Below are positions 54,539 through 63,055 of a stretch of 64,000 bases of DNA, one piece after another. Every line of letters begins with the position of its first letter. The first letter of the stretch is position 1. The notes under the pieces were generated by a model. It saw only the letters and a list, made by a program, of their open reading frames with translations. It made no database searches and had not been told where the DNA came from. Source of the DNA: Candidatus Sphingomonas colombiensis. Lineage in GTDB: Bacteria; Pseudomonadota; Alphaproteobacteria; Sphingomonadales; Sphingomonadaceae. Where the stretch lies: contig CP119315.1 in assembly GCA_029202845.1 (NCBI GenBank), forward strand, positions 2,077,001-2,141,000, read 5' to 3'. A program made the position numbers and the translations under genes.

Positions 54539-55527
54539 GCGGCGCTCCGTTCGATGATGGCGACGATATCCGCCTCGGTTTCCGACAAGCGCCGCCCGAT
54601 CACGGCGCGTTCCGGCCCGGCGGAGGTATCGGCGGCCCAGCGCGCGTGCATCATCGTGGTCATCACGCCCCATTTCAGGCTGCCGAGCATCTGCCAGAAA
54701 TCGACACGCTCCTTCGCGATTCTCGTGCCGCCCGCCGCGACATAGCCATCGAGCAGATCATCGAGATCGCCGAACCCGCCGACGCGATGCTGCGGCCGGC
54801 CGAAACGCCAGCTGTTGGTGCAGATCCAGCCGATATCCTCCGCCGGATCGCCGATATGCGCCAGTTCCCAGTCGAGCACGGCGGCGAGCCCGGTTGCGGG
54901 ATCGACCATCAGATTGCCGTTGCGGAAATCGCCGTGGACCAGCGTGAGATCGGTCGTCTCCGGCACGCGGCGCTCCAGCCAGCGGAACGCGGCCTCGATC
55001 GTCGGGCGGATCACGCCGGCTGTGCGCCAGGTTTCCTCATAATTGGCGAGTGTGGTGCGGATATCGAGCGCGGCCAGCTCGGCGACCGGCGGGGTGGCGT
55101 GGATACGCGCGAGCGCCGCGCCGCATTGCCGCGCCAGCGCGGGGCGAATCGCGTCGAACGCGGGATCGGTGGCGATGCGCTTGCCCAGCGTCTCGCCCGA
55201 GACGCGGCGCATGACATAAGCCTCGCCCAGCCCGTCCGCCTCCGTGCAGATATGCACCACCTCCGGCGCGGGCACGCCATGCGCGACGGCCGCCGCGATC
55301 AGCTCCGCCTCGATCCGGAGCGGCGGCTTGTTGCCGGGATGGGTGGCGAGGGGGGAATTGCCGCGACGCAGGATGAGCTGGGTCGATTCGCCGGATGCGG
55401 GAACCAGCGTGAACGCCCATGTCTCCATGCTCGCCCCGCCGGTGAGCAGCCCAAGATCGGCGATTCGCGCCTGTCCGCCCGCCATTGCCGGCGCAAGTGC
55501 CATAAGTCTTTCCGCAACGTCCGCCAT
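54535..55527 (-). CDS. phosphotransferase family protein (ACAD10/APH-like kinase)
   Basis: Kinase-fold enzyme of the aminoglycoside/choline kinase superfamily, similar to the kinase part of eukaryotic ACAD10/11. N-lobe: GLLTGGASMETWAF and QLILRRGN. The Brenner motif is LTLVHGDFRNGNLMV (catalytic Asp) and the metal Asp is in AAVLDWELAHIGDPAEDIGW. 330 residues from ATG at 55527, chosen because AAGGAA lies just upstream; an in-frame ATG at 55542 lacks one. Divergent from the acyl-CoA dehydrogenase at 55615; in ACAD10/11 these two activities are fused, so they may share a 4-hydroxyacyl-CoA substrate. Confidence 0.85.
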   Translation of the reverse strand: MADVAERLMALAPAMAGGQARIADLGLLTGGASMETWAFTLVPASGESTQLILRRGNSPLATHPGNKPPLRIEAELIAAAVAHGVPAPEVVHICTEADGLGEAYVMRRVSGETLGKRIATDPAFDAIRPALARQCGAALARIHATPPVAELAALDIRTTLANYEETWRTAGVIRPTIEAAFRWLERRVPETTDLTLVHGDFRNGNLMVDPATGLAAVLDWELAHIGDPAEDIGWICTNSWRFGRPQHRVGGFGDLDDLLDGYVAAGGTRIAKERVDFWQMLGSLKWGVMTTMMHARWAADTSAGPERAVIGRRLSETEADIVAIIERSAA

Positions 55528-55614
55528 ATGCTTCCTTGTCATTTCAGGCTGGCCATTCATGCCGCGCTGCGTCAAATTGCATAGAACACTAAGGTTTGTT
55601 CGGAGAGGATCAAT

Positions 55615-56985
55615 ATGGATTTCGCACTGCCCCAGGATCTGATCGACTATCTGGCCGAACTGGATGCCTTCATCGAGGCGGAAATCAAGCCTTTGGAAGA
55701 CGCGGACGATAATGTCCGCTTTTTCGATCACCGCCGCGAATGGGCGCGGACCGATTTCGAAAATGGCGGCCTGCCGCGCCACGAATGGGAAGAGCTGCTG
55801 CGCGAGGCGAAGCGCCGCGCCGACAAGGCGGGGCATCTGCGGTTCGCGCTGCTGCCCAAATTCGGCGGGAAGGGCGGATCCAACCTGTGGATGTGCGTGA
55901 TCCGCGAATATCTCGCCTCAAAGGGGCTGGGGCTGCATAACGATCTGCAGAACGAGCATTCGATCGTCGCGAACAATCCCTTCGCCAAGATGTTCGACGA
56001 TTTCGGCACCGACGAGCAGAAGGCCGAGTTCATCCCCGGCATGCTTGATGGCACCAAGCGCATCACCTTCGGCCTGACCGAGCCGGATCACGGATCGGAC
56101 GCGACTCACATGGAAACGCGCGGCGTGCGGCAGGAGCGCGACGGCGTGTCCGGCTGGCTGCTCAACGGCGAGAAGATGTGGACGACGGGCATGCACGTCG
56201 CGACGCATTGCGCCCTGTTTGCGCGGACCAGCGGCGAGGATGGCGCGGCGCGCGGCATCAGCTGCTTCCTCGTGCCGTCCGATGCGCCGGGCGTGCAGAT
56301 CGAGGAATATCTCTGGACCTTCAACATGCCGACGGATCACCCGCGCGTCAGCTTCAACGACGTGTGGGTGCCCGACAGCGCGATGTTCGGCCCCGCCGAC
56401 ACCGGCCTGCCGCTGGCGCAGAGCTTCGTCCATGAAAACCGCATCCGGCAGGCGGCCTCCAGCCTGGGCGCGGCGGTTTACTGCATCGAGGAAGCGGTGC
56501 GCTATGCCCGCCAACGCAAGCCGTTCGGCGAGGAACTGGCGCGCAATCAGGCGATCCAGTTCCCGCTGGTGGAACTCGCCACGCAGACCGAGATGCTGCG
56601 CCTGCTGATCCGCAAGACCGCGTGGGAAATGGATCAGATGCCGCACCCGGAGGTGGAGAAGCGCCTCTCCGACAAGGTCAGCATGTGCAATTACTGGGCG
56701 AACCGGCTGTGCTGCGAGGCGGCCGATCGCGCGATGCAGGTACATGGCGGCATCGGCTATTCGCGGCACAAGCCATTCGAGCACATCTATCGCCACCACC
56801 GCCGCTATCGCATCACCGAGGGCGCGGAGGAGATCCAGATGCGCAAGGTGGGTGCGTTCCTGTTCGGCTATCTCGGTCCGCGTCGGAAGGAATTCGCTGA
56901 GCTTGGCTGGGATGATGTGGATTACCGCACCGAGAGCCAGATTCGCCCGCGCAGCGGCTGGCAGGCGATCGGGACGCAGCGTTGA
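55615..56985 (+). CDS. acyl-CoA dehydrogenase family protein (ACAD10/11-like)
   Basis: FAD enzyme of the acyl-CoA dehydrogenase fold, 456 residues. Motifs: FALLPKFGGKGGSNL, TFGLTEPDHGSDATHMETR (flavin-contacting), NGEKMWTTGMHVATHC, ENRIRQAASSLGAAVYC, the C-terminal MQVHGGIGYSRHKPFEHIYR and RITEGAEEIQMRKVG with the usual catalytic-base region. The long N-terminus and DxxHGSDATHM fit the larger ACAD10/11-like class. The ATG at 55615 follows GGAGAGG. Divergent from a kinase-like gene 87 bases away, so a shared regulatory region is likely. Confidence 0.88.
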   Translation: MDFALPQDLIDYLAELDAFIEAEIKPLEDADDNVRFFDHRREWARTDFENGGLPRHEWEELLREAKRRADKAGHLRFALLPKFGGKGGSNLWMCVIREYLASKGLGLHNDLQNEHSIVANNPFAKMFDDFGTDEQKAEFIPGMLDGTKRITFGLTEPDHGSDATHMETRGVRQERDGVSGWLLNGEKMWTTGMHVATHCALFARTSGEDGAARGISCFLVPSDAPGVQIEEYLWTFNMPTDHPRVSFNDVWVPDSAMFGPADTGLPLAQSFVHENRIRQAASSLGAAVYCIEEAVRYARQRKPFGEELARNQAIQFPLVELATQTEMLRLLIRKTAWEMDQMPHPEVEKRLSDKVSMCNYWANRLCCEAADRAMQVHGGIGYSRHKPFEHIYRHHRRYRITEGAEEIQMRKVGAFLFGYLGPRRKEFAELGWDDVDYRTESQIRPRSGWQAIGTQR

Positions 56986-56992
56986 GCTGACT

Positions 56993-57019
56993 GTCGCCCC
57001 GGCATGAGGCCGGGGTGAC
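56993..57019. repeat. REP-like GC-rich hairpin
   Basis: CCCCGGC-ATGAG-GCCGGGG inside GTC/GAC gives an 11-bp stem. Short CCCCGGC-loop-GCCGGGG units are common intergenic repeats in alphaproteobacteria. It may also close the dehydrogenase transcript. No second copy was noticed in the window. Confidence 0.5.
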
Positions 57020-57163
57020 GGCGCGCGGGGCGGCCGGCATCCGGCGGATGCCGGGCCGCCGCCGTCGCCGACGTGGGCGGCACGGGACTTGCGAGACGGC
57101 GCCGAATCGGCATAACAAGAGTTACGGAACACCGATGCCCGCAGGGCGGCGAGGGAGAGGGCT

Positions 57164-58159
57164 ATGCTGAAGACACGGTTCACCGAGGCGTTCGGGATCG
57201 AATATCCGATCGCGCAGGGCGGGATGCAGTGGGTCGGCCGCGCGCCGCTGGTCGCCGCGGTCGCCAATGCCGGCGCATTGGGCTTCATCACCGCGCTCAC
57301 CCAGCCGACGCCCGAGGCGCTGGCGAAGGAGATCGCGCGCTGCCGCGATCTGACCGACAAGCCGTTCGGCGTGAACCTGACGATCCTGCCGACGATCACG
57401 CCCCCGCCTTATGCCGAATATCGCCGCGCGATCATCGAGGGCGGGGTGAAGATCGTCGAGACCGCGGGTTATAAGCCGCAAGAGCATGTCGACGATTTCA
57501 AGGCGCACGGGATCAAGGTGATCCACAAATGCACCGCCGTCCGCCACGCGCTTTCCGCCGAGCGGATGGGGGTCGATGCGATCTCGATCGACGGTTTCGA
57601 ATGCGCCGGCCATCCGGGCGAGGATGATATCCCCGGCTTGATCCTGATCCCGGCGGCCGCGAACAAGGTGAAGGTGCCGATGCTCGCGTCGGGCGGGTTC
57701 GGTGACGGTCGCGGGCTGGTCGCGGCGCTCGCGCTGGGCGCGGACGGCATTAACATGGGCACGCGCTTCTGCGTCACCAAAGAGGCCGAGATTCCCGAAA
57801 GCTTCAAGCAGCAGATGGTGGCGAACGACGAGCGCGCGACCGATCTGATCTTCCGCACGCTCCACAATACCGCGCGCGTAATGAAGAATGCGGTGAGCCA
57901 GGAGGTCGTCGCGATCGAGCGGCGCGGCGGCGCGAAGTTCGAGGACGTGCAGCACCTCGTCGCGGGCAAGCGCGGCGTCGCGGCGATGGAGAATGGCGAT
58001 ACCGATGGCGGCATCTGGTCCGCCGGCATGGTGCAGGGGCTGATCCATGACGTGCCGACCGTGAAGGAACTGGTCGATCGCATCGTCGCCGAGGCGGAGG
58101 AAATCATCGACGGCCGGCTCGCCGCGATGGTTCACCGCCATGCGGAAGCGGCGGCGTAA
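57164..58159 (+). CDS. nitronate monooxygenase family protein
   Basis: FMN-dependent TIM-barrel oxidoreductase (2-nitropropane dioxygenase family), expected to oxidise nitronates such as propionate 3-nitronate, or to act as an NADH:quinone reductase. IEYPIAQGGMQWVGRAPLVAAVANAGALGFI is the N-terminal signature. PFGVNLTILP, DAISIDGFECAGHPGEDDI (His near the flavin), MLASGGFGDGRGLVAALALGADGINMGTRF (phosphate-binding loops) follow. 331 residues. ATG at 57164 follows GAGGGAGAGG. It is convergent with trmL. Confidence 0.88.
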   Translation: MLKTRFTEAFGIEYPIAQGGMQWVGRAPLVAAVANAGALGFITALTQPTPEALAKEIARCRDLTDKPFGVNLTILPTITPPPYAEYRRAIIEGGVKIVETAGYKPQEHVDDFKAHGIKVIHKCTAVRHALSAERMGVDAISIDGFECAGHPGEDDIPGLILIPAAANKVKVPMLASGGFGDGRGLVAALALGADGINMGTRFCVTKEAEIPESFKQQMVANDERATDLIFRTLHNTARVMKNAVSQEVVAIERRGGAKFEDVQHLVAGKRGVAAMENGDTDGGIWSAGMVQGLIHDVPTVKELVDRIVAEAEEIIDGRLAAMVHRHAEAAA

Positions 58160-58210
58160 GCGCGTGATCCGCGCGGCTTTGACGCCGGGCGGGGGCGCTA
58201 TCTCAGCGAA

Positions 58211-58660
58211 TCAATCCGGCCAGCCGCCGGTCTGCCGCAATGCCTCGCCCAGCATGATCGCGGCGGATACCGCGATGTTGAGCGAGCGGAAGCCGGCGCG
58301 CATCGGCACCCGCACGCGCAGATCGGCGCGATCGTGAACCGCTGGCGGCACGCCAGCGCCCTCCGAGCCGAACAACAGGATGTCGTCGGCGCGGAAATTC
58401 GCCTGCGGCAGCGGAATCGCGCCGCTAGTGGTGGCAAGCACGATCCGCCCGCCGGCCTGCGCGATGAAGCTCGCCCAGTCGGCGTGGCGCGTCACATCGG
58501 CCGCGCCGGCATAGTCCATCCCGGCGCGGGCGAGCGCGCGATCGCTCCACGGAAAACCCATCGGCTCGATCAGATCGACTCCGGCGCCCATGCAGGCCGC
58601 GAGCCGCAGGATCGTGCCGACGTTGCCCGCGATATCGGGTTCATAGAGGGCGATGCGCAT
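58211..58660 (-). CDS. trmL: TrmL, tRNA (cytidine(34)-2'-O)-methyltransferase
   Basis: SPOUT-class methyltransferase that modifies the wobble nucleotide of some leucine tRNAs. 149 residues: EPDIAGNVGTILRLAACMGAGVDLIEPMGFPWSD at the N-terminus, LLFGSEGAGVPPAVHDRAD and VPMRAGFRSLNIAVSAAIMLGEAL as the SAM-binding knot. The length and the end without an extra domain fit TrmL rather than the longer TrmH/RlmB. Convergent with the nitronate monooxygenase. Confidence 0.92.
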   Translation of the reverse strand: MRIALYEPDIAGNVGTILRLAACMGAGVDLIEPMGFPWSDRALARAGMDYAGAADVTRHADWASFIAQAGGRIVLATTSGAIPLPQANFRADDILLFGSEGAGVPPAVHDRADLRVRVPMRAGFRSLNIAVSAAIMLGEALRQTGGWPD

Positions 58661-58864
58661 CGCCGCGTGATTAGCGCGCGCGGGTTTCCGGCGGAAGGGC
58701 GCGGTCGTTACGATGATGGATTAGCGCAAAATGCTGTTGGCAGCGGCGGGGGGCGCGGCTATCAGGCCCGAGCCTCCGTGGGGACGGTGGTCAAAAGGTG
58801 GGCGTGGGAGGATCGAGATCCGCTACGATGCGCCCGCCCGGCAGGAAGGGACAAGGGTTAGCGA

Positions 58865-59449
58865 ATGGCGACGGTCGAAGACACGATTCCCCCGGGTGCG
58901 AACCCAGTCCGATATCTTGAGGAAGATCACGATCCCCGCCGCCGCGATTTCATCAATATCGCTGCCGTAGCGTGGGCCGGTGTCGGTGCGGGCGTCATCG
59001 TCCTGCCGCTGATCAACCAGATGAACCCGTCCGCGGACGTGCTCGCGCAGGCGACCACCGACGTCGATCTGTCGAAGATCGCGCCGGGGCAGGCGATCAA
59101 GACGATCTTCCGCAAGCAGCCGCTGTTCGTGCGCAACCTGACGCCGAAGGAAATCGCCGAAGCCGATGCGGTGCCGCTGAACACGCTGCGTGACCCGCAG
59201 ACGCTGGAGCAGCGCACCAAGCCGGGCAAGAAGAACTGGCTGATCACGCTCGGCGTGTGCACCCATCTCGGCTGCGTGCCGCTGGGCGCCGGCGAGGGCG
59301 AGAATCGCGGGCCGTTCGGCGGTTATTTCTGCCCGTGCCACGGCTCGGCCTACGATACGGCCGCGCGCATCCGCCAGGGACCGGCGCCGCTCAACCTGCA
59401 CGTTCCCGATTACACCTTCAAGTCTGACACGGCCGTCACGGTCGGTTGA
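58865..59449 (+). CDS. petA: PetA, Rieske iron-sulfur subunit of cytochrome bc1
   Basis: 2Fe-2S subunit of the bc1 complex (ubiquinol to cytochrome c). N-terminal twin-arginine-like RRRDFINI followed by one membrane helix (AAVAWAGVGAGVIVLPL) fits Tat-dependent insertion. Cluster ligands: CTHLGC (C132, H134, disulfide Cys 137) and CPCHGS (C156, C158, H159). GPAPLNLHVPDY closes the cluster fold. 194 residues. petB follows 11 bases later and petC after that, so the three form an operon. The 204-base gap upstream holds the promoter, not recognised. Confidence 0.95.
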   Translation: MATVEDTIPPGANPVRYLEEDHDPRRRDFINIAAVAWAGVGAGVIVLPLINQMNPSADVLAQATTDVDLSKIAPGQAIKTIFRKQPLFVRNLTPKEIAEADAVPLNTLRDPQTLEQRTKPGKKNWLITLGVCTHLGCVPLGAGEGENRGPFGGYFCPCHGSAYDTAARIRQGPAPLNLHVPDYTFKSDTAVTVG

Positions 59450-59460
59450 GGTAGCGCAAG

Positions 59461-60747
59461 ATGAGCTTTCCCTGGGCCAAACATTATGAGCCAAAGCAGC
59501 CGCTGATGCGGTGGCTGGACGAGAAGCTGCCTCTGCCGCGCCTCGTCTATAATTCGATCGGTGCCGGTTATCCGGTGCCGCGCAACCTCAACTACTGGTG
59601 GAATTTCGGCGTGCTCGCCGGGGTGGCGCTGGTGTGCCAGATCATCACCGGCGTCGTGCTGGCGATGCATTATGCGCCCAACGCGCTGGTCGCGTTCGGC
59701 TCGACCGAGCATATCATGCGTGACGTCAACGGCGGCTGGCTGCTGCGCTATGCGCACGCCAACGGCGCGTCGATGTTCCTGCTGGTCGTCTATGTCCATA
59801 TCGCACGCGGGCTATATTACGGCTCGTACAAGGCGCCGCGCGAGATGGTGTGGCTGCTGGGCGTCGTGATCTTCCTGCTGATGATGGCCACCGCCTTCAT
59901 GGGCTATGTGCTGCCATGGGGCCAGATGAGCTTCTGGGGGGCGCAGGTTATCACCGGCTTCTTCTCGGCGATACCAGGCGTCGGCGAAACGATCCGCATC
60001 TGGCTGCTGGGCGGTTTCGCGCCCGACAATGCCGCGCTGAACCGTTTCTTCTCGCTCCATTATCTGCTGCCGTTCGTGATCGCGGGCGTCATCATCCTGC
60101 ACATCTGGGCGCTGCACATTCCGGGCTCGAACAACCCGACCGGCGTGGACGTGAAGGGCGAGCAGGATACGGTGCCGTTCCACCCGTATTACACCGCCAA
60201 GGATGGCGTCGGCGTCGGCGTGTTCTTCCTGGTGTTCGCGGTGCTGGTGTTCTTCGCGCCGAACCTGCTTGGCCACCCGGACAATTATATCGAGGCGAAC
60301 CCGCTTTCGACCCCCGCGCACATCGTGCCCGAATGGTATTTCCTGCCGTTCTACGCGATCCTGAAGAGCTTCACCGCGGATCTGATCCTGCCGGCGAAGC
60401 TGTGGGGCGTGCTCGCGATGTTCGGCTCGATCCTGCTGCTGTTCTTCCTGCCGTGGCTGGATTCGTCGCCGGTGCGTTCGGCCAGCTATCGTCCGAAGTA
60501 TCGCTGGTTCCTCGGCGTGCTGCTCGTGGACGTGCTGGTGCTCGGCTATGTCGGCGGGGCGGAACCGATCGCGCGCAACGTGATCATGGGGCAGATCGCG
60601 TCGGCTTATTACTTCGCGCACTTCCTGATCATCCTGCCGATGGTCGCGCGTTCGGAGCGGCCGCGCCCGCTGCCCAATTCGATCACCGAAGCAGTGCTGG
60701 CAAAGCACGGCGAAACACAGCCGGCCCAACCGGCGCTGGCACACTGA
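59461..60747 (+). CDS. petB: PetB, cytochrome b of the bc1 complex
   Basis: Di-heme quinol-oxidising membrane subunit. 428 residues, 8 helices. WNFGVLAGVALVCQIITGVVLAMHY begins helix A, with heme His pairs in HANGASMFLLVVYVHIARG and FSLHYLLPFVIAG with HIWALHIPG; the Qo motif is PEWYFLPFYAILKSF. The length fits a single fused cytochrome b, not the split b6/IV form. The purine-rich GAGGTAGCGCAAG before the ATG may act as ribosome binding site. Confidence 0.96.
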   Translation: MSFPWAKHYEPKQPLMRWLDEKLPLPRLVYNSIGAGYPVPRNLNYWWNFGVLAGVALVCQIITGVVLAMHYAPNALVAFGSTEHIMRDVNGGWLLRYAHANGASMFLLVVYVHIARGLYYGSYKAPREMVWLLGVVIFLLMMATAFMGYVLPWGQMSFWGAQVITGFFSAIPGVGETIRIWLLGGFAPDNAALNRFFSLHYLLPFVIAGVIILHIWALHIPGSNNPTGVDVKGEQDTVPFHPYYTAKDGVGVGVFFLVFAVLVFFAPNLLGHPDNYIEANPLSTPAHIVPEWYFLPFYAILKSFTADLILPAKLWGVLAMFGSILLLFFLPWLDSSPVRSASYRPKYRWFLGVLLVDVLVLGYVGGAEPIARNVIMGQIASAYYFAHFLIILPMVARSERPRPLPNSITEAVLAKHGETQPAQPALAH

Positions 60748-60771
60748 GCCGAACAGGGGACTGACAAGACA

Positions 60772-61614
60772 ATGGTTCGTACCATCGCACTCCTGATCGG
60801 CGCGGCGTTCCTGACGGCGCTCGGTTTCGCGCTGTTCGGCACGGTGAAAACCACGATCACCGATCCGACGCCCGAATCCGCCGAGCACGTCTTCCGCGTC
60901 GAGCCGGAAAATATCGGGCTGAAGTCCGCCGGCCTGTTCGGCAAGTTCGATCAGCAGCAGGTTCAGCGTGGCTTCCAGGTTTACAAGGAAGTCTGCGCGG
61001 CTTGCCATTCGCTGAAATACGTCCACTTCCGCGATCTCGCCAAGCTCGGCTATTCCGAAGCGCAGGTGAAGGCGATCGCGCAGGGCTGGGTGATCGAGCA
61101 GCCGAGCATCAACCCGGATACGGGCGAGGCGGCAACGCGCAAGAACGTGCCGGCCGATCCGTTCCCGTCGCCGTTCGCCAACGAGGTCGCCGCGCGCGCC
61201 GCGAACAACAACGCGCTGCCGCCTGATCTCTCGCTGATGGCCAAGGCGCGTGAGAATGGCTCCAACTACGTCCACGCGTTGTTGATGGGCTATCGCGATC
61301 AGCCGGCCGAGCTGGTGAAGGAATTCCCGGGCTCGGTGACGCCGAAGGGGCTGCACTATAACCCGGTGTTCGCGAACCTGAACATCGCGATGCCGCCGCC
61401 GCTGACCGCCGACGGTCAGGTCACCTATGCCGATGGCACCAAGGCGACCAAGGATCAGATGGCGCGCGACGTCGCCGCCTTCCTGACCTGGACGGCCGAG
61501 CCGAACCTGGAATCGCGCCACGGCGCGGGGCTGGCGACGGTGCTGTTCCTCGCGATCTTCTGCTTCCTCGCCTGGGGCGCGTATCAGAACGTGTGGCGCG
61601 ACCTTAAGCATTGA
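60772..61614 (+). CDS. petC: PetC, cytochrome c1 of the bc1 complex
   Basis: Membrane-anchored c-type cytochrome passing electrons to soluble cytochrome c. The heme-binding motif CAACH is at residues 75-79. Conserved LKYVHFRDLAKLGYSEAQVKA follows, then NNNALPPDLSLMAKAR, and the sixth ligand Met in NLNIAMPPPLTADGQ. N-terminal helix and C-terminal anchor (GLATVLFLAIFCFLAWGAYQNVWRDLKH). 280 residues. The gene follows petB by 24 bases; an intrinsic terminator starts 43 bases after its stop. Confidence 0.95.
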   Translation: MVRTIALLIGAAFLTALGFALFGTVKTTITDPTPESAEHVFRVEPENIGLKSAGLFGKFDQQQVQRGFQVYKEVCAACHSLKYVHFRDLAKLGYSEAQVKAIAQGWVIEQPSINPDTGEAATRKNVPADPFPSPFANEVAARAANNNALPPDLSLMAKARENGSNYVHALLMGYRDQPAELVKEFPGSVTPKGLHYNPVFANLNIAMPPPLTADGQVTYADGTKATKDQMARDVAAFLTWTAEPNLESRHGAGLATVLFLAIFCFLAWGAYQNVWRDLKH

Positions 61615-61657
61615 GGATTGGCCGCTCCTTCACCGCGTGAAGGGTGCGGGTAGATGA

Positions 61658-61693
61658 AACGGCGGCCGTGGTGCGAACCCCGGCCGCCGTTTT
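61658..61693 (+). terminator. intrinsic terminator of the petABC operon
   Basis: CGGCGGCCG (61660-61668) pairs with CGGCCGCCG (61681-61689), extended by AA/TT, followed by TTTTGCGTTT. Confidence 0.85.
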
Positions 61694-61736
61694 GCGTTTG
61701 GATAGCGCGAGCGCAGTCGCGCGGATGGAGATGCCG

Positions 61737-62267
61737 GTGAATGACGATCTGAAGGCGCTGATCCGCACCATCCCGGATTTCCCCAAACCGGGGATCGCGT
61801 TTCGCGACATCACCACCTTGCTCCTGTCGCCGGCCGGGCTCGCCGCGAGCGTCGAGCGGATGGTAGCGGCGACCGACGGGCCGATCGATCTCGTCGCCGG
61901 GATCGAGGCGCGCGGCTTCCTGTTCGCGGCCGCGCTGGCGGTGCCGCTGAGGGCCGGGGTGCTGCTGATCCGCAAGGACGGCAAGCTGCCGGGCGCGACG
62001 ATCGCGGAGGATTATGCGCTTGAATATGGCAGCGACCGTATCGCGATGCACGCCGATGCGCTGGCGCCCGGCGCACGCGTGCTGCTGGTCGATGATCTGA
62101 TCGCCACTGGCGGCACCGCGCGTGCCGCGATCCGCCTGCTGCGCAAGGCTGGCGCGGTGGTGACGCAGGCGCAATTCCTGATCGACCTCCCCGATCTGGG
62201 TGGCGCGGCCGCGCTGGCGACGGATGGCATCAAGGTCGATGCGCTGGTGGCGTTTCCGGGGCATTGA
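61737..62267 (+). CDS. apt: Apt, adenine phosphoribosyltransferase
   Basis: Salvages adenine to AMP using PRPP. Visible: RTIPDFPKPGIAFRDITTLL near the N-terminus, AGIEARGFLFAAALA, RKDGKLPGATIAEDYALEYG, and the PRPP loop VLLVDDLIATGGTARAAIRLL. 176 residues from GTG 61737, which is favoured because GGAG lies at 61727-61730, six bases upstream. ATG 61725 and ATG 61731 are in frame but clash with that site. A hairpin immediately follows the stop. Confidence 0.92.
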   Translation: MNDDLKALIRTIPDFPKPGIAFRDITTLLLSPAGLAASVERMVAATDGPIDLVAGIEARGFLFAAALAVPLRAGVLLIRKDGKLPGATIAEDYALEYGSDRIAMHADALAPGARVLLVDDLIATGGTARAAIRLLRKAGAVVTQAQFLIDLPDLGGAAALATDGIKVDALVAFPGH

Positions 62268-62290
62268 CGCGCCGCCCGCCGGGCGGCGCG
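62268..62290 (+). terminator. hairpin immediately after apt
   Basis: Ten-bp perfect stem CGCGCCGCCC/GGGCGGCGCG with loop GCC, touching the apt stop codon. No T tract. The rest of the gap 62291-62629 (about 340 bases) shows no supported gene; it must hold the promoter of the next gene. Confidence 0.55.
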
Positions 62291-62629
62291 GAGGCATCAT
62301 CGCTCGATCGCGCCGGATCGAGAGCGCGGCGGTGACCGCAGCGGACAGGATCGAGGAGCGGCTCGTCCACATGCCTTCCAGTAACAGTCGAGCCGCGTGC
62401 GCCGATAGTGGCGCAAGGAGGCGGCCGGCATCGTAGCGGGCAATGTATCGCGCGCCGGGCACGCTTGATCCTGAACGGTGGAGAACAGGCCAGTTCAGCG
62501 GCGCTTCACACCCCCCGTCACATAATGACCACAGTTGGTTTCGCAGGCGGAGGAACATTCGTCGGCGTTCCATTATTGGATTGGCCGCTGATGCTGTGCG
62601 TGGATCGCCCGGCTTGTGGGAGAAAGACA

Positions 62630-63043
62630 ATGGATCGGAAACGCATCATGCTTGTGGCGCTGATTGGCGCGGCAGGGATCGGCGTGTCGGGCTGCGTCGA
62701 CGATTATGGCTATGGCGGCATGTCGGTCGGCTATGGGGCGCCGGGCTATTACGACGGCTATGGCGGCTACGGCTACGGCGACGGTTATTGGGGCTGGTAC
62801 GGCGACTATTACTATCCCGGTACCGGCGTGTACGTTTATGATCGCGGGCGTCGGCCATATCGGTGGAACGGCGATCAGCAGCGTTACTGGCAGGGCCGGG
62901 GCGACAGCTATTGGCATGGCCGCCCGGGCGGCAACGGTCAGGCGGCAAGGCCCAATCCGCGCGCGAACTGGCATGATTTCCGTCGCGGGCCGAATGGCGG
63001 CAATCATGGCGGCAGGCCGGGCGGCGGGCGGCCCCCGCGCTGA
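62630..63043 (+). CDS. Gly/Tyr-rich lipoprotein
   Basis: Hypothetical lipoprotein of 137 residues. MDRKRIMLVALIGAAGIGVSGC gives a lipobox VSGC (Cys 22). Next comes a Gly/Tyr/Asp-rich low-complexity part (DDYGYGGMSVGYGAPGYYDG, GYGYGDGYWGWYGDYYYPGTG), then a charged RRPYRWNGDQQRYW and a Gly/Pro/Arg-rich end (NHGGRPGGGRPPR). Similar proteins are frequent among sphingomonads and are presumably at the outer membrane. Longer in-frame starts back to 62408 would destroy the lipobox. A-rich AGAAAGAC precedes the ATG. Confidence 0.7.
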   Translation: MDRKRIMLVALIGAAGIGVSGCVDDYGYGGMSVGYGAPGYYDGYGGYGYGDGYWGWYGDYYYPGTGVYVYDRGRRPYRWNGDQQRYWQGRGDSYWHGRPGGNGQAARPNPRANWHDFRRGPNGGNHGGRPGGGRPPR

Positions 63044-63055
63044 TATCCGCTTTAG

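Noticed and set aside
59812..61611. A 599-residue minus-strand frame over petB/petC
   Set aside because: Shadow of cytochrome genes; Arg/His-rich without motifs.
62540..62629. GGAAC near 62552 as a -35 element of a general stress (EcfG-type) promoter
   Set aside because: No CGTT-like -10 at the required 16-18 base spacing; the nearest CGTT is only 9 bases away.
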